64,000 bases of DNA from Pseudomonadota bacterium (GCA_018261615.1 JAGTSE010000001.1:62001-126000), one strand, 5' to 3'; counted from the stretch's first letter, positions 38,919-48,165 are shown. Notes: generated from the sequence alone by a model not told the origin. Made by a program: numbers and translations.

Positions 38919-40040
38919 ATGGCTTACCAACTCAACCTGAACTGGCCGGAATTTCTTGAAAAATACTGGCAAAAGAAACCTGTCGTTCTGAAGCACGCTT
39001 TCCCGGACTTCGTTGACCCGATCACGCCTGATGAGCTGGCTGGTCTGACGATGGAACCGGAAATCGACAGCCGCATCGTCAGCCACAAAAATGGGCAATG
39101 GCAAGCGTGGCATGGCCCCTTCGAGGCGTTTGATCATCTGGGCGAGACCGACTGGTCGCTGCTGGCGCAGGCGGTAAACCACTGGCACGCGCCTTCCGCT
39201 GAACTGGTAAAGCCGTTTCGCGTATTGCCGGAGTGGCGCTTTGACGATCTGATGATCTCTTATTCTGTACCTGGCGGCGGTGTTGGGCCGCATATTGACC
39301 AGTACGATGTATTTATTATTCAGGGGATGGGCAGCCGCCGTTGGCGCGTGGGCGATAAGTTGCCGATGCGTCAGTTCTGCCCGCATCCGGCGTTGCTGCA
39401 CGTCGATCCTTTCGAACCGATCATTGATGAAGATCTGGAACCGGGTGATATCCTCTATATTCCGCCTGGATTCCCGCACGATGGTTTCACTCACGAAACG
39501 GCGTTCAACTACTCGATCGGTTTTCGTGGGCCTAACGGTCGCGATCTGATCAGCAGCTTTGCCGACTACGCGCTGGAAAACGATCTGGGTAACGAGCACT
39601 ACAGCGATCCGGATTTAACCTGCCGCGAAAATCCGGGTCGGGTGGAAGAGTATGAACTCGATCGTCTACGCGGCATGATGATCGACATGATCAACGATCC
39701 GGTACACTTCAAACAGTGGTTTGGCAGCTTTATCACCACCCCGCGCCACGAACTGGATGTGTCGCCGGAGCCGGACGACTACAGCGCCGAAGAGATTGTT
39801 GCGGCGTTGCAGGAAGGGCAGGTGCTGACTCGCCTGAGCGGGCTGCGCGTACTGTACATCGGCGACAGCGTCTTTGTGAACAGCGAATGCCTGGAAACAA
39901 CCGAGCCGCAGGCCGCCGACGCGCTGTGTCGTTATACAGTGATCGGGCAGAAAGAGCTGGGTAACGCGCTGGACAACCCGGACTTTGCCGAAGAGTTGAC
40001 CTGGCTGGTAAATCAGGGCTACTGGTTCTTTGACGAATAA
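38919..40040 (+). CDS. RoxA-like ribosomal oxygenase (JmjC/cupin)
   Basis: This 373-residue Fe(II)/2-oxoglutarate oxygenase resembles RoxA (YcfD), which hydroxylates Arg81 of ribosomal protein L16. It has the N-terminal WQKKPVVLKHAF, the metal ligands H-x-D in GPHIDQYDVFIIQG and a distal His in IPPGFPHDGF, then the dimerisation and winged-helix parts. Identity with E. coli RoxA looks only moderate and the locus differs, so this may be a second paralogue or a relocated orthologue. Confidence 0.88.
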   Translation: MAYQLNLNWPEFLEKYWQKKPVVLKHAFPDFVDPITPDELAGLTMEPEIDSRIVSHKNGQWQAWHGPFEAFDHLGETDWSLLAQAVNHWHAPSAELVKPFRVLPEWRFDDLMISYSVPGGGVGPHIDQYDVFIIQGMGSRRWRVGDKLPMRQFCPHPALLHVDPFEPIIDEDLEPGDILYIPPGFPHDGFTHETAFNYSIGFRGPNGRDLISSFADYALENDLGNEHYSDPDLTCRENPGRVEEYELDRLRGMMIDMINDPVHFKQWFGSFITTPRHELDVSPEPDDYSAEEIVAALQEGQVLTRLSGLRVLYIGDSVFVNSECLETTEPQAADALCRYTVIGQKELGNALDNPDFAEELTWLVNQGYWFFDE

Positions 40041-40053
40041 GCTCCGCCCTCCG

Positions 40054-40087
40054 CCCTCCGCGCCGCGTAATGTGCGCGGAGGGTTTT
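40054..40087 (+). terminator. Terminator of the RoxA-like gene
   Basis: CCCTCCGCGC and GCGCGGAGGG form a perfect 10-bp stem followed by TTTT. Confidence 0.92.
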
Positions 40088-40090
40088 CTG

Positions 40091-40238
40091 TCAGGCGCTT
40101 TCGCCGGAGCAGACCAGATGATCACTCTTGATGTGGTACATCTCCAGATCTTCACGCAGGAAAAAGGCCATCTCCCACGGGTTTTTCTCGATAAAGGCTT
40201 CGCGAACTTGCAGAAATAACGGGCTGCCGTTGGGAATT
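40091..40238 (-). pseudogene. C-terminal fragment of an unknown gene
   Basis: The minus strand carries an open frame reading NGSPLFLQVREAFIEKN, AFFLREDLEMYHIKSDHLVC and SGESA before TGA. A TAA in frame just upstream and the absence of any start or N-terminal part show that only about 48 codons remain. I do not recognise the family. Confidence 0.45.
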
Positions 40239-40296
40239 TACTGAATATTTACCCTAAAAACAAAATAGCTGCCCGCAGACAGCTATTTACAGTGAA

Positions 40297-41013
40297 TTAT
40301 CTGGCGACGATAAAACGTCTCTGGTCATCAATCCAGGTCTTCTCATCGGCAGGTGCAATAATGCTGCCGAAGTTCATCTCCGCGCGCAGTTTCCAGCTCG
40401 GCGGAATATTCCATGTCTCGCGTACATCCTGATCGATCAGCGGATTGTAGTGTTGCAGGTTTGCGCCAATGCTTTTCTCTGCCAGCGCCAGCCAGACGGC
40501 ATACTGGGCAATACCGCTGCTCTGTTCTGACCAGACAGGGAAGTTATCCGCATAGGCGATGTAATGGCGTTGCAGTGCGGTCACCACTTCCTGATCTTCA
40601 AAAAACAACACCGAACCGGCTGCGGCGGTAAAGCCGTCGAGTTTGTCGGAAGTGGCGTGAAAACTTTCTGCCGGGATCACTTTACGCAACTGCTCACGCA
40701 CCAGCCCCCAGAAGCGATCGTGCTCCTTGCCCAGCAGGATCAGTGCGCGCGAACTCTGCGAGTTGAACGCCGATGGTGCCTGGCGAATCGCCTCTTTAAT
40801 GGTATTGATCACGGTCTCTTCGGCGACTGGCAGATCTTTGCCCAGCGTATAAATAGTGCGCCGTGCTTTAGCAAGCACCATAAAATCTTCCGTCGTGACG
40901 GTGGCAGTCCACGGAACGCGCTCCGTTTCCGGCGGCGTCGGCGGCGTAGTGGTCTGCGGTACGCTCTCTGTACGGGTGAGCGTAGACTTCAAAATTTGCT
41001 GAAACGGATCCAT
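40297..41013 (-). CDS. Nitroreductase family protein
   Basis: This 238-residue FMN-dependent oxidoreductase has the nitroreductase N-terminal R-R-T-I-Y motif (ARRTIYTLGKDLP), the FMN-contact PSAFNSQSSRAL and the C-terminal NIPPSWKLRAEMNFGSI. An N-terminal low-complexity Thr/Pro-rich leader of about 35 residues is unusual for the family. The substrate is unknown. Confidence 0.87.
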   Translation of the reverse strand: MDPFQQILKSTLTRTESVPQTTTPPTPPETERVPWTATVTTEDFMVLAKARRTIYTLGKDLPVAEETVINTIKEAIRQAPSAFNSQSSRALILLGKEHDRFWGLVREQLRKVIPAESFHATSDKLDGFTAAAGSVLFFEDQEVVTALQRHYIAYADNFPVWSEQSSGIAQYAVWLALAEKSIGANLQHYNPLIDQDVRETWNIPPSWKLRAEMNFGSIIAPADEKTWIDDQRRFIVAR

Positions 41014-41220
41014 GAGTCACTGTTCCTGTTATGAGCGGCAAGGGAAAAATATCAGATTATCAGAGCACAGGATCTCGCCCGTCGATGCAACAAACAGATG
41101 GAATAAAGCGCGGTATTTTTATGCGGCGAAAAAGCAGGGACACAACCAGGTCGTTTCCACGCGGGATATCTCTTCCAGCCAAAAGGGAGCAAGGGAGCGT
41201 GATAGCTCCCTTTTAACGTA

Positions 41221-42388
41221 TCAGGCCAGCGCCTGTTTCCAGTCGGCAATCAGATCGTTTTCATCTTCAATACCCACCGACAGGCGAATCAACTGTGGGG
41301 TAATGCCGTTCGCCAGCCGCTGTTCCAGCGGGATTGAGGCGTGCGTCATGCTGAATGGCTGGCTGACCAGGCTTTCGACGCCGCCCAGGCTCTCGGCCAG
41401 AGTAAACAGTGTTAATTTATTGATGATCTCTGTTGCCCGCGCATCGTTGCCTTTCACCACCACGGAAATCATGCCGCCCGGCAGCGCCATCTGCGTGCGG
41501 GCCAGTTGATACTGTGGGTGGGATTCCAGCCACGGAAACCACACTTTTTCCACCTGTGGTTGCTGCTCCAGCCAGCGGGCAAGGGCCAGCGCGTTGCTGC
41601 TATGGCGTTCCATGCGCAAGGAAAGGGTGCGGATACCGCGTAGCGTCAGGAAACTGCTGAAGGGATCGAGCACGCCGCCGACGGCGTTTTGCAGATAACC
41701 GAGTTTTTCCGCCAGTTGTGTGTTATCTCCGACCACCGCCAGACCGGCAACCACATCCGAATGGCCGTTCAGGTATTTGGTGGCGGAGTGCACCACAATA
41801 TCGAAACCCAGTTCCAGCGGGCGATGGATCACCGGCGATGCGAAGGTGTTATCCGCCACGCTCAGCACGTTATGACGTTTGGCGATGGCGGCGATAGCGG
41901 CCAGATCCGCCAGCTTCAACAACGGGTTGGTGGGCGTTTCCACCCAGATCATTATCGATGTAAAACGCCCCCGGCGTTTCCTCCGCCAGACGGCGGGCGT
42001 AATCCTGGTAATAGGCCGGATGGCCTTTGTTGACGTCGGAACGCGTTAGTACCACTTTTGCACCCAACGCGCGCAGGTGGAAAATCTTCTCGCGGCTCAT
42101 TTTGTCCGGCACCACCAGGATCAGTGAATAGCCTTTTTGCGCGGCGATCAGCGCCAACCCCAGCCCGGTATTTCCGGCTGTAGCTTCAATAATCGTACCA
42201 CCAGGCGCGAGCAGACCCAGCCGTTCGGCTTCATTGATCATCGACAGCGCCACGCGGTCTTTAATTGAACCGCCGGGGTTCTGGTTTTCCAGTTTGAGAA
42301 ATAACTCGCAGGGGGCGCTTGCCAGTTTATGCAACTGCAACAGCGGCGTTTGGCCTATCAATTCGGTTACTGAATGGAAGACTGGCAT
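41221..42388 (-). pseudogene. Fused remnants of cystathionine beta-synthase and gamma-lyase
   Basis: From 42388 the minus strand encodes the first about 155 residues of a cystathionine beta-synthase/cysteine synthase (MPVFHSVTELIGQTPLLQLH; PLP lysine in NPGGSIKDRVALS; EATAGNTGLG). At about 41945 it jumps to the last about 240 residues of a cystathionine gamma-lyase (IWVETPTNPLLKLADLAA; PLP lysine in [32 protein letters not shown]), in another frame. The end of the first gene and start of the second are missing. Both reverse-transsulfuration enzymes are therefore lost through one deletion of a tandem pair, estimated at over 1 kb. Confidence 0.88.
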
Positions 42389-42439
42389 TGTGTATTCACC
42401 CGTGGAAAAAAACTGATGCACGGATGATAGGTCTGTCAT

Positions 42440-42783
42440 TTTTCGCTTTTAAAGAATCTTTATTCGGCTTTTAGAACAAACGGAAATATAAAGCTCTGTT
42501 TAGCCATCGGGAAGGGGAGCCGTATAGTCGTCTGGACGTGTTAATAGCTAAAAAACGCCTTTTTGCGCTGATTTCATGCACTTTTTGCCGCTTCTTTACC
42601 GGAGTTATGCGTTTTTCGGCAATAGATAGCGAAAAAAATCCTTATGGCCAAATTCCGCATTCCGCCGCTTTTAGCGCTATTGGTTATAAGTGAGCGATAT
42701 TTAGTTATTTGAAATATAACTACAGCTGATTATCATCACCTGGACATCTATACTGCTAAACCGCCAAACGGAAACACCAACGA
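42440..42783. promoter_or_regulatory. Divergent promoter region of CBS remnant and ABC transporter
   Basis: This 344-bp region lies between the ruined CBS gene and the methionine-type ABC operon. It contains three adjacent met-box-like 8-mers (42518-42541) and AT-rich stretches suited to promoters on both strands. No ORF is present. Confidence 0.6.
42518..42541. promoter_or_regulatory. Probable MetJ operator, three tandem met boxes
   Basis: Three abutting octamers, AGCCGTAT, then AGTCGTCT, then GGACGTGT, match the met-box consensus AGACGTCT at 6, 7 and 6 of 8 positions. MetJ binds cooperatively to two or more adjacent boxes when SAM is high. The location ahead of a methionine-type transporter and transsulfuration genes fits. 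Confidence 0.68.
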
Positions 42784-43806
42784 ATGATCGTGCTAAGGAA
42801 TATTTTCAAAATTTTCGACCAGGGAAAAGCATCGATTACCGCCGTCGACAGCGTCAATCTGATGGTTGAGCAGGGGCAAATCTACGGAATTATCGGCTAC
42901 AGCGGCGCCGGGAAAAGTACGCTGATCCGTTTGCTGAATGGCCTGGAAAAGCCGACCAGCGGCAGCGTGGTAATTAATGGTCAGGACATAGCGCAGGCGA
43001 AGGGCGAAGCCCTGCGCCAGGCGCGTCTGAAGATCAGCATGGTCTTTCAGCACTTCAACTTATTGTGGTCGCGCACGGTCAGTGAAAACATTGCCTTTTC
43101 CATGCAGATTGCTGGTGCGCCAAAAGCGAAAATTCAGGCCCGTGTGGCGGAGCTGATCGAGCTGGTGGGGCTGAAAGGCCGGGAGAATGCGTATCCGTCG
43201 CAGCTTAGTGGCGGGCAGAAACAGCGCGTCGGCATTGCGCGCGCGCTGGCGAATAACCCGGACGTGCTGCTGTGCGATGAAGCGACCTCGGCGCTGGATC
43301 CGCAGACCACCGATCAGATCCTCGATCTGCTGCTTGATGTTAATCGTCGTTTCAAACTGACCATCGTGCTGATCACCCATGAAATGCACGTAGTGCGCAA
43401 GATCTGCGATCGGGTCGCGGTAATGGAGAATGGCAAAGTGGTGGAAGAGGGCGACGTGCTGAACGTCTTTACCCATCCGCAGCAGCCGATTACCCGCCAG
43501 TTTGTGCGCCAGGTTAGCCAGTATAAAGAAGAAGAGACGTTCAATCCGGAGCTGAACAGCGATCTCGACGGTACGGTCATTAAGCTGACGTTTACCGGCC
43601 ACAGTACGCACCAGCCGATCGTCGGTGAACTGACGATGCGTTATGGTGTGCCGTTCAATATTCTGCACGGCAAGATGTCGCAGACGGCGCACGGTGTTTT
43701 TGGACAATTATGGGTGCATGTGAAGGCGACCCCGGAACAACTGGACAATATCCTTGCGGATTTGCGCAACACCGATATTGCAAGCGAGGTCGTAACACAT
43801 GGCTGA
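42784..43806 (+). CDS. Methionine-type ABC transporter ATP-binding protein (MetN paralogue)
   Basis: This 340-residue ATPase has Walker A GYSGAGKSTLIRL, signature LSGGQKQRVGIARAL, Walker B VLLCDEATSALD and switch His LITHEM, then a C-terminal NIL domain (about 260-340), which senses methionine in MetN. It overlaps the permease by 8 bp. E. coli has a single metNIQ elsewhere, so this is a second set; the exact substrate (methionine, cystine or another sulfur amino acid) is inferred. Confidence 0.92.
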   Translation: MIVLRNIFKIFDQGKASITAVDSVNLMVEQGQIYGIIGYSGAGKSTLIRLLNGLEKPTSGSVVINGQDIAQAKGEALRQARLKISMVFQHFNLLWSRTVSENIAFSMQIAGAPKAKIQARVAELIELVGLKGRENAYPSQLSGGQKQRVGIARALANNPDVLLCDEATSALDPQTTDQILDLLLDVNRRFKLTIVLITHEMHVVRKICDRVAVMENGKVVEEGDVLNVFTHPQQPITRQFVRQVSQYKEEETFNPELNSDLDGTVIKLTFTGHSTHQPIVGELTMRYGVPFNILHGKMSQTAHGVFGQLWVHVKATPEQLDNILADLRNTDIASEVVTHG

Positions 43807-44467
43807 CTCTTTCTTCCCGCATCTGAAATGGGAGCAACTCTGGGCGGCGACGCAAGAGACGTTATATATGACGACGCTCTCCGGCGCGGCAACGTTCGTA
43901 TTAGGTATTTTGCTGGGGCTGGCGCTGTTTCTGACGGCGCGCGGCGGACTGTTCCAGAATCGCACGCTGTATAGCATGATTTCGATTCTGGTGAACGTCT
44001 TCCGCTCCATCCCGTTCATCATTTTGATTGTGCTGTTGATTCCTTTTACCAAAACCATCGTCGGTACCATTCTCGGCGCGAATGCCGCGCTGCCCGCGCT
44101 GATTGTCGGTGCGGCGCCCTTTTACGCTCGCTTAGTCGAGATTGCGCTGCGCGAGGTGGATAAAGGGGTGATCGAGGCGACGCGTTCAATGGGCGCGCGG
44201 CTGAGTACACTGGTATTTCGGGTATTACTGCCTGAATCATCGCCTGCGCTGGTATCGGGTATTACCGTGACGCTGATTGCGCTGGTGAGCTACAGCGCTA
44301 TGGCCGGGGTTATTGGCGCGGGCGGGTTGGGCAATCTTGCTTATCTGGAAGGATTCCAGCGCAACCACAACGACGTCACGCTGGTGGCGACGGTGACTAT
44401 TCTTATCATCGTCTTCATTATTCAGTTCTGCGGCGACGTGATCACTTCTCTGTTAGATAAACGATAA
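43799..44467 (+). CDS. Methionine-type ABC transporter permease (MetI paralogue)
   Basis: This 222-residue inner-membrane protein has five hydrophobic segments and the EAA loop IEATRSMGARLSTLVFRVLL near residue 120. It is the middle gene of the three-gene transporter, overlapping the ATPase gene by 8 bp and followed 18 bp later by the binding protein gene. Confidence 0.92.
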   Translation: MADSFFPHLKWEQLWAATQETLYMTTLSGAATFVLGILLGLALFLTARGGLFQNRTLYSMISILVNVFRSIPFIILIVLLIPFTKTIVGTILGANAALPALIVGAAPFYARLVEIALREVDKGVIEATRSMGARLSTLVFRVLLPESSPALVSGITVTLIALVSYSAMAGVIGAGGLGNLAYLEGFQRNHNDVTLVATVTILIIVFIIQFCGDVITSLLDKR

Positions 44468-44485
44468 TTATTGGAAACCACCATC

Positions 44486-45298
44486 ATGAAAAAAACACTG
44501 ACACTGGTTGCTGCAGCAACCCTTAGCGTTCTGAGCTTCTCCTCCTGGGCGGATACATTGACCGTTGGCGCATCCAATGTGCCACACGCGGAAATTCTTG
44601 AGCAGGCGAAACCGATTCTGGCGAAGCAGGGCATCGATCTCGAGATCAAACCGTTCCAGGATTACATTCTGCCGAACACCGCGCTGGCCAGCCGCGAACT
44701 GGATGCGAACTATTTCCAGCATATTCCGTACCTGAACAGCGTTCTCAAAGATCATGCGGGCGACAAATCCTATGATTTCGTCAGCGCTGGTGCGATCCAT
44801 ATTGAGCCGATTGGTATCTACTCGAAAAAATACAAATCGCTGAAAGACCTGCCGGAAGGCGGCAAAGTGATCATGCGTGATGCCGTTTCTGAAGAGGGAC
44901 GTATTCTCTCTATCTTCGAAAAAGCGGGGGTGATCAAGTTGAAACCGGGTGTGGATAAAGTGACCGCGCGTATCGACGATATCGTTGAGAACCCGAAAAA
45001 ACTGAAGTTCCTGCCGAACGTGGAAGCGGCGCTGTTGCCGCAGATGTATAACAACAACGAAGGCGATGCGGTGGTGATCAACGCCAACTATGCTATCGAT
45101 GCGGGCCTGGATCCGGTACACGATCCGATCGCCGTTGAGAGCGGTGAAAACAACCCGTATGCAAACATCATTACCGTACACCGCGGCGACGAGAAGAAAA
45201 AAGATATCGTAGCGCTGGTCAACGTGCTGCACTCCAAAGAGATTCAGGACTGGATCCGCACCAAATATAAAGGTGCGGTGATCCCGGTTAACAACTGA
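44486..45298 (+). CDS. NlpA/MetQ-family substrate-binding protein
   Basis: This 270-residue protein has family motifs GASNVPHAEILEQAKPIL, DYILPNTALASRELDANYFQ, GIYSKKYKSLKDLP and VVINANYAID. The signal peptide MKKTLTLVAAATLSVLSFSS ends in WA before D, a type I cleavage site with no lipobox cysteine, unlike E. coli MetQ, so it should be soluble in the periplasm. The ATG at 44486 is preferred over an in-frame TTG at 44471. Confidence 0.92.
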   Translation: MKKTLTLVAAATLSVLSFSSWADTLTVGASNVPHAEILEQAKPILAKQGIDLEIKPFQDYILPNTALASRELDANYFQHIPYLNSVLKDHAGDKSYDFVSAGAIHIEPIGIYSKKYKSLKDLPEGGKVIMRDAVSEEGRILSIFEKAGVIKLKPGVDKVTARIDDIVENPKKLKFLPNVEAALLPQMYNNNEGDAVVINANYAIDAGLDPVHDPIAVESGENNPYANIITVHRGDEKKKDIVALVNVLHSKEIQDWIRTKYKGAVIPVNN

Positions 45299-45305
45299 TC
45301 CCCTT

Positions 45306-45333
45306 CGCGCGGTCTCGCCTGGCCGCGCACTAT
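45306..45333 (+). terminator. Hairpin after the binding-protein gene
   Basis: GCGCGG and CCGCGC form a short GC-rich stem 10 bp after the stop, followed by a pyrimidine-rich rather than pure T tract. Confidence 0.5.
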
Positions 45334-45451
45334 TTCCCTCTACCTCTTTTCTTTATTCCTTGTGATTAATATCACCAATTTTAAACATCTGCGTTAACAC
45401 TTATTAACAATGCACTACTATTGCCGGGTTCAGTCACTGCGGGAGCCTGCA

Positions 45452-46633
45452 ATGAAAGATGTCGTGATTGTGGCGGCGGTGCGTACGCCGATCGGCTGTT
45501 TTCAGGGAGCGTTATCGCGGCATTCTGCCGTGGAACTGGGTAGCCTGGTGGTACAGGCGCTGGTGGAACGCAGCGGCGTACAGCCACAGGATATTGATGA
45601 AGTGATTTTAGGCCAGGTGCTGACTGCCGGAGCCGGGCAAAACCCTGCCCGCCAGTCGGCCATCAAAGGTGGCCTGCCGAACAGCGTTTCCGCTATTACC
45701 ATTAACGACGTGTGCGGCTCCGGGCTGAAGGCGCTGCATCTCGCATCACAAGCGATTCAGTGTGGCGAGGCGGATGTGGTAATCGCAGGTGGTCAGGAAA
45801 ATATGAGCCGCGCGCCGCATGTTCTGACCGACAGCCGCACTGGGGCGCGGCTGGGTAACAGCCAGTTGATTGACAGCCTGGTGCATGACGGCTTGTGGGA
45901 TGCGTTCAATGATTATCATATGGGTGTTACCGCCGAGAACCTGGCGCGTGAGTATGGCATCAGCCGCGAGCGGCAGGATGAGTGGGCTTTAAGCTCGCAG
46001 CATAAAGCGCGTGTGGCGATTGATGCCGGCCGTTTTCGTGACGAAATTGTTCCGGTGAAGACGCAGAGCACGGACGGTCAGCCGCTGCTGGTGGAGACCG
46101 ATGAGCAGCCGCGCATCGATCCCAGTGCGGAAGCGCTGGCGAAACTGACGCCCGCCTTTGAACAGACAGGTTCGGTCACCGCCGGAAATGCGTCGCCGCT
46201 GAACGATGGCGCAGCTGCTGTGCTGATGATGAGCGAAGGCAAAGCGGCCGAGTTGAATTTACCAGTGCTGGCGCATATTCGCGCCTTTGCCAGCGTTGGC
46301 GTCGATCCGGCGCTGATGGGGATCGCGCCGGTTTATGCCATGCGTCGTTGTCTGGAGCGCGCAGGCTGGCAGCTTGATGATGTCGATCTGATCGAAGCCA
46401 ATGAAGCTTATGCCGCACAGGCGCTGTCGGTGGGGAAAATTCTCGAATGGGATGAGAAGCGAGTCAACGTCAATGGCGGCGCTATTGCGCTGGGCCATCC
46501 GATTGGCGCTTCCGGTTGCCGAATCCTGGTTTCGTTGGTGCATGAGATGCAAAAGCGCAATGTCCGTAAAGGGCTGGCGACACTATGTGTTGGCGGCGGC
46601 CAGGGCGTGGCGTTAGCCGTTGAACGCGATTAA
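45452..46633 (+). CDS. yqeF: Acetyl-CoA acetyltransferase (thiolase) YqeF
   Basis: This 393-residue thiolase II family enzyme has the acyl-accepting Cys in [14 protein letters not shown] (about 88), the NEAYAAQAL block, His in [14 protein letters not shown] and the second Cys in [10 protein letters not shown]. It matches E. coli YqeF closely and sits next to the kdu/ara region, as in E. coli. The ATG at 45452 follows GGGAGCCTGCA; an upstream in-frame ATG at 45410 has no ribosome site. Confidence 0.95.
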   Translation: MKDVVIVAAVRTPIGCFQGALSRHSAVELGSLVVQALVERSGVQPQDIDEVILGQVLTAGAGQNPARQSAIKGGLPNSVSAITINDVCGSGLKALHLASQAIQCGEADVVIAGGQENMSRAPHVLTDSRTGARLGNSQLIDSLVHDGLWDAFNDYHMGVTAENLAREYGISRERQDEWALSSQHKARVAIDAGRFRDEIVPVKTQSTDGQPLLVETDEQPRIDPSAEALAKLTPAFEQTGSVTAGNASPLNDGAAAVLMMSEGKAAELNLPVLAHIRAFASVGVDPALMGIAPVYAMRRCLERAGWQLDDVDLIEANEAYAAQALSVGKILEWDEKRVNVNGGAIALGHPIGASGCRILVSLVHEMQKRNVRKGLATLCVGGGQGVALAVERD

Positions 46634-46662
46634 TCTCTTCCTTATTGTTAATAAAGATTGCT

Positions 46663-46696
46663 AATAAAGCCTTCCTCCCGGATGGCTTTATTATTT
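46663..46696 (+). terminator. Intrinsic terminator of yqeF
   Basis: AATAAAGCC and GGCTTTATT form a 9-bp stem around a 12-nt loop, followed by ATTT. Confidence 0.85.
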
Positions 46697-47121
46697 GTGA
46701 CACCCGGCGCAGGTGTTGTTTCAATTAAAATAAAACTTCTCTTTCTCATGCTAATAACACTCTCGATTTAATTAAACCCATTTACTTAAATATCCTCATC
46801 CATATCGTTACCCACATTACAATTTAAATGATCAAAATAAGCATGCTTATTATTAGCTTATTTTTGTCGTAGCTCTATGTTTTGCATTGTGTTTTAAGTT
46901 TGTATCGAACAGTGTGTGATAACCGTTAATAGAATAATGGTGTGATCTTGACCCTGTTTATTGCTGTTTTTAAGGTAAATTTATTGATATTCATCACGCC
47001 GTTATACATAGGTCCATTGCAGTGAAATATTTACGATCGCGATCACTAAAATAAAGTTCCCATAAAAATAAAATGCAATTCCATAAAAATGGAACATAAT
47101 TTTACTTTCCTGGGGTAACTC
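46697..47121 (+). promoter_or_regulatory. kdgM upstream control region
   Basis: This 425-bp AT-rich region precedes the porin gene. In plant-associated relatives kdgM is controlled by KdgR and CRP over a long promoter. I see a perfect TTCCAT-N4-ATGGAA inverted repeat at 47079-47094 shortly before the gene, and a GATCGCGATC palindrome near 47035, but no clear KdgR consensus here. Confidence 0.4.
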
Positions 47122-47802
47122 ATGTTTAAAAAATCTCTGGCTCTTGCTTCACTCCTTAGCGCATCCTTCGCTTCACAAGCAGTCACTGTAGACTTACGTC
47201 ATGAATACATCGATAGCGGCTACAACGCCGATCGCGTTGCTGTTTCCCACCGCTTTGCAAATGGTGTAGGTTTTGGTGTTGAAGCAAAATGGAAATCGGG
47301 CGGCGACGATGCGGATAAACCGTTAACGGAAATCGTCGGTAACGGTCACGAAGAATCCATTAACTGGCGCTGGGCAGCGACCAAGAATATTGCGTTAACA
47401 CCAGGTTTTAATATCGAAAGTAAAGATACCAACTCTATCTATAAACCCTATATTCACGCGCAGTACAGCTTCGATAATGGCGTTTATATTGCTGGCCGTT
47501 ACCGCTATGAATACACACGCAACCCGGATTCCAGTACCGTTGATAACAAGGTTAACAAATTTGATGCATGGATCGGTTGGGCGATGGGCGATTATCGCGT
47601 TGAGCTGAACTATGTTTACGCCAAGAGCACCGAAGATGTTATTCGCGAGAACAACAAAACCTATTCCAACGAATATAACGCCAAAGTGGCCTATAAACTG
47701 GATAAAAACTGGTCTCCGTATGTGGAAGTTGGCAACGTCGGCGTGAAAACCACTGACGAACGCCAGACCCGTTTCCGTGTCGGTGTTGCGTACTCTTTCT
47801 GA
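47122..47802 (+). CDS. kdgM: Oligogalacturonate-specific porin KdgM
   Basis: This 226-residue precursor of a small monomeric outer-membrane beta-barrel has a signal peptide cut after SQA (MFKKSLALASLLSASFASQA). The first strand VTVDLRHEYIDSGYNADR and the C-terminal RVGVAYSF with terminal Phe are typical. It lets pectic oligomers enter the periplasm, from which togMNAB would import them. Confidence 0.93.
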   Translation: MFKKSLALASLLSASFASQAVTVDLRHEYIDSGYNADRVAVSHRFANGVGFGVEAKWKSGGDDADKPLTEIVGNGHEESINWRWAATKNIALTPGFNIESKDTNSIYKPYIHAQYSFDNGVYIAGRYRYEYTRNPDSSTVDNKVNKFDAWIGWAMGDYRVELNYVYAKSTEDVIRENNKTYSNEYNAKVAYKLDKNWSPYVEVGNVGVKTTDERQTRFRVGVAYSF

Positions 47803-47828
47803 TTGTCTGCATTACCCTCAATAATTTT

Positions 47829-47855
47829 CCCCGGAGCGGTTGGCCGGGGATTTTT
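47829..47855 (+). terminator. Intrinsic terminator of kdgM
   Basis: CCCCGG and CCGGGG stem followed by ATTTTT, 27 bp after the stop. Confidence 0.9.
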
Positions 47856-47866
47856 ATGCCCGTCAT

Positions 47867-47990
47867 ATGCCCGTCATACTTCACGCTGCAGGTGCGTTGG
47901 CTTTCCTCGCGAACCCCAGTCACTTACTTCAGTAAGCTCCTGGGGATTCGCTGCGTCGCCGCCTTCCTGCAACGCGAATTATTTATGGCA
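47867..47990 (-). repeat. ERIC element near kdgM
   Basis: This reverse-orientation ERIC has CGTCATACTTCACGCTGCAG at one end, the core CCCCAGTCACTTACTTCAGT and AAGCTCCTGGGGATTCGC, and CCTGCAACGCGAATTATTTA at the other. Length is close to 127 bp, with diverged outer ends. Confidence 0.92.
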
Positions 47991-47992
47991 AA

Positions 47993-48165
47993 AGCATAAA
48001 AATACCGTCTCGTTGTAGACCGGATAAGCGTTAGCAGCCTCCGGCTGCAACGAGAAGTAGGACGGGCATACATTCACAAGAGCATAAAAATACCATCTCG
48101 TTGTAGACCGGATAAGCGTTAGCGCCTCCGGCTGCAGCGCGAAGTATGACGGGCATTGGGAGGCA
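47993..48165. repeat. Two tandem copies of an about 85-bp REP-containing unit
   Basis: The unit GCATAAAAATACCGTCTCGT followed by TGTAGACCGGATAAGCGTTA, GCAGCCTCCGGCTGCAACG and GAAGTAGGACGGGCAT occurs at about 47993-48072 and again at about 48082-48157 with few changes. Each contains a REP-type palindrome. Together with the adjacent ERIC they form a dense repeat cluster between kdgM and ogl. Confidence 0.88.

Noticed and set aside
41870..42439. Functional truncated cysteine synthase
   Set aside because: The frame stops shortly after the deletion junction, leaving out most of the catalytic fold; it is treated as part of the fused pseudogene.
47993..48165. Possible CRISPR array because of repeated units near kdgM
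   Set aside because: Only two long units occur, they are adjacent with no spacer pattern, and they contain REP palindromes; no cas gene is present.
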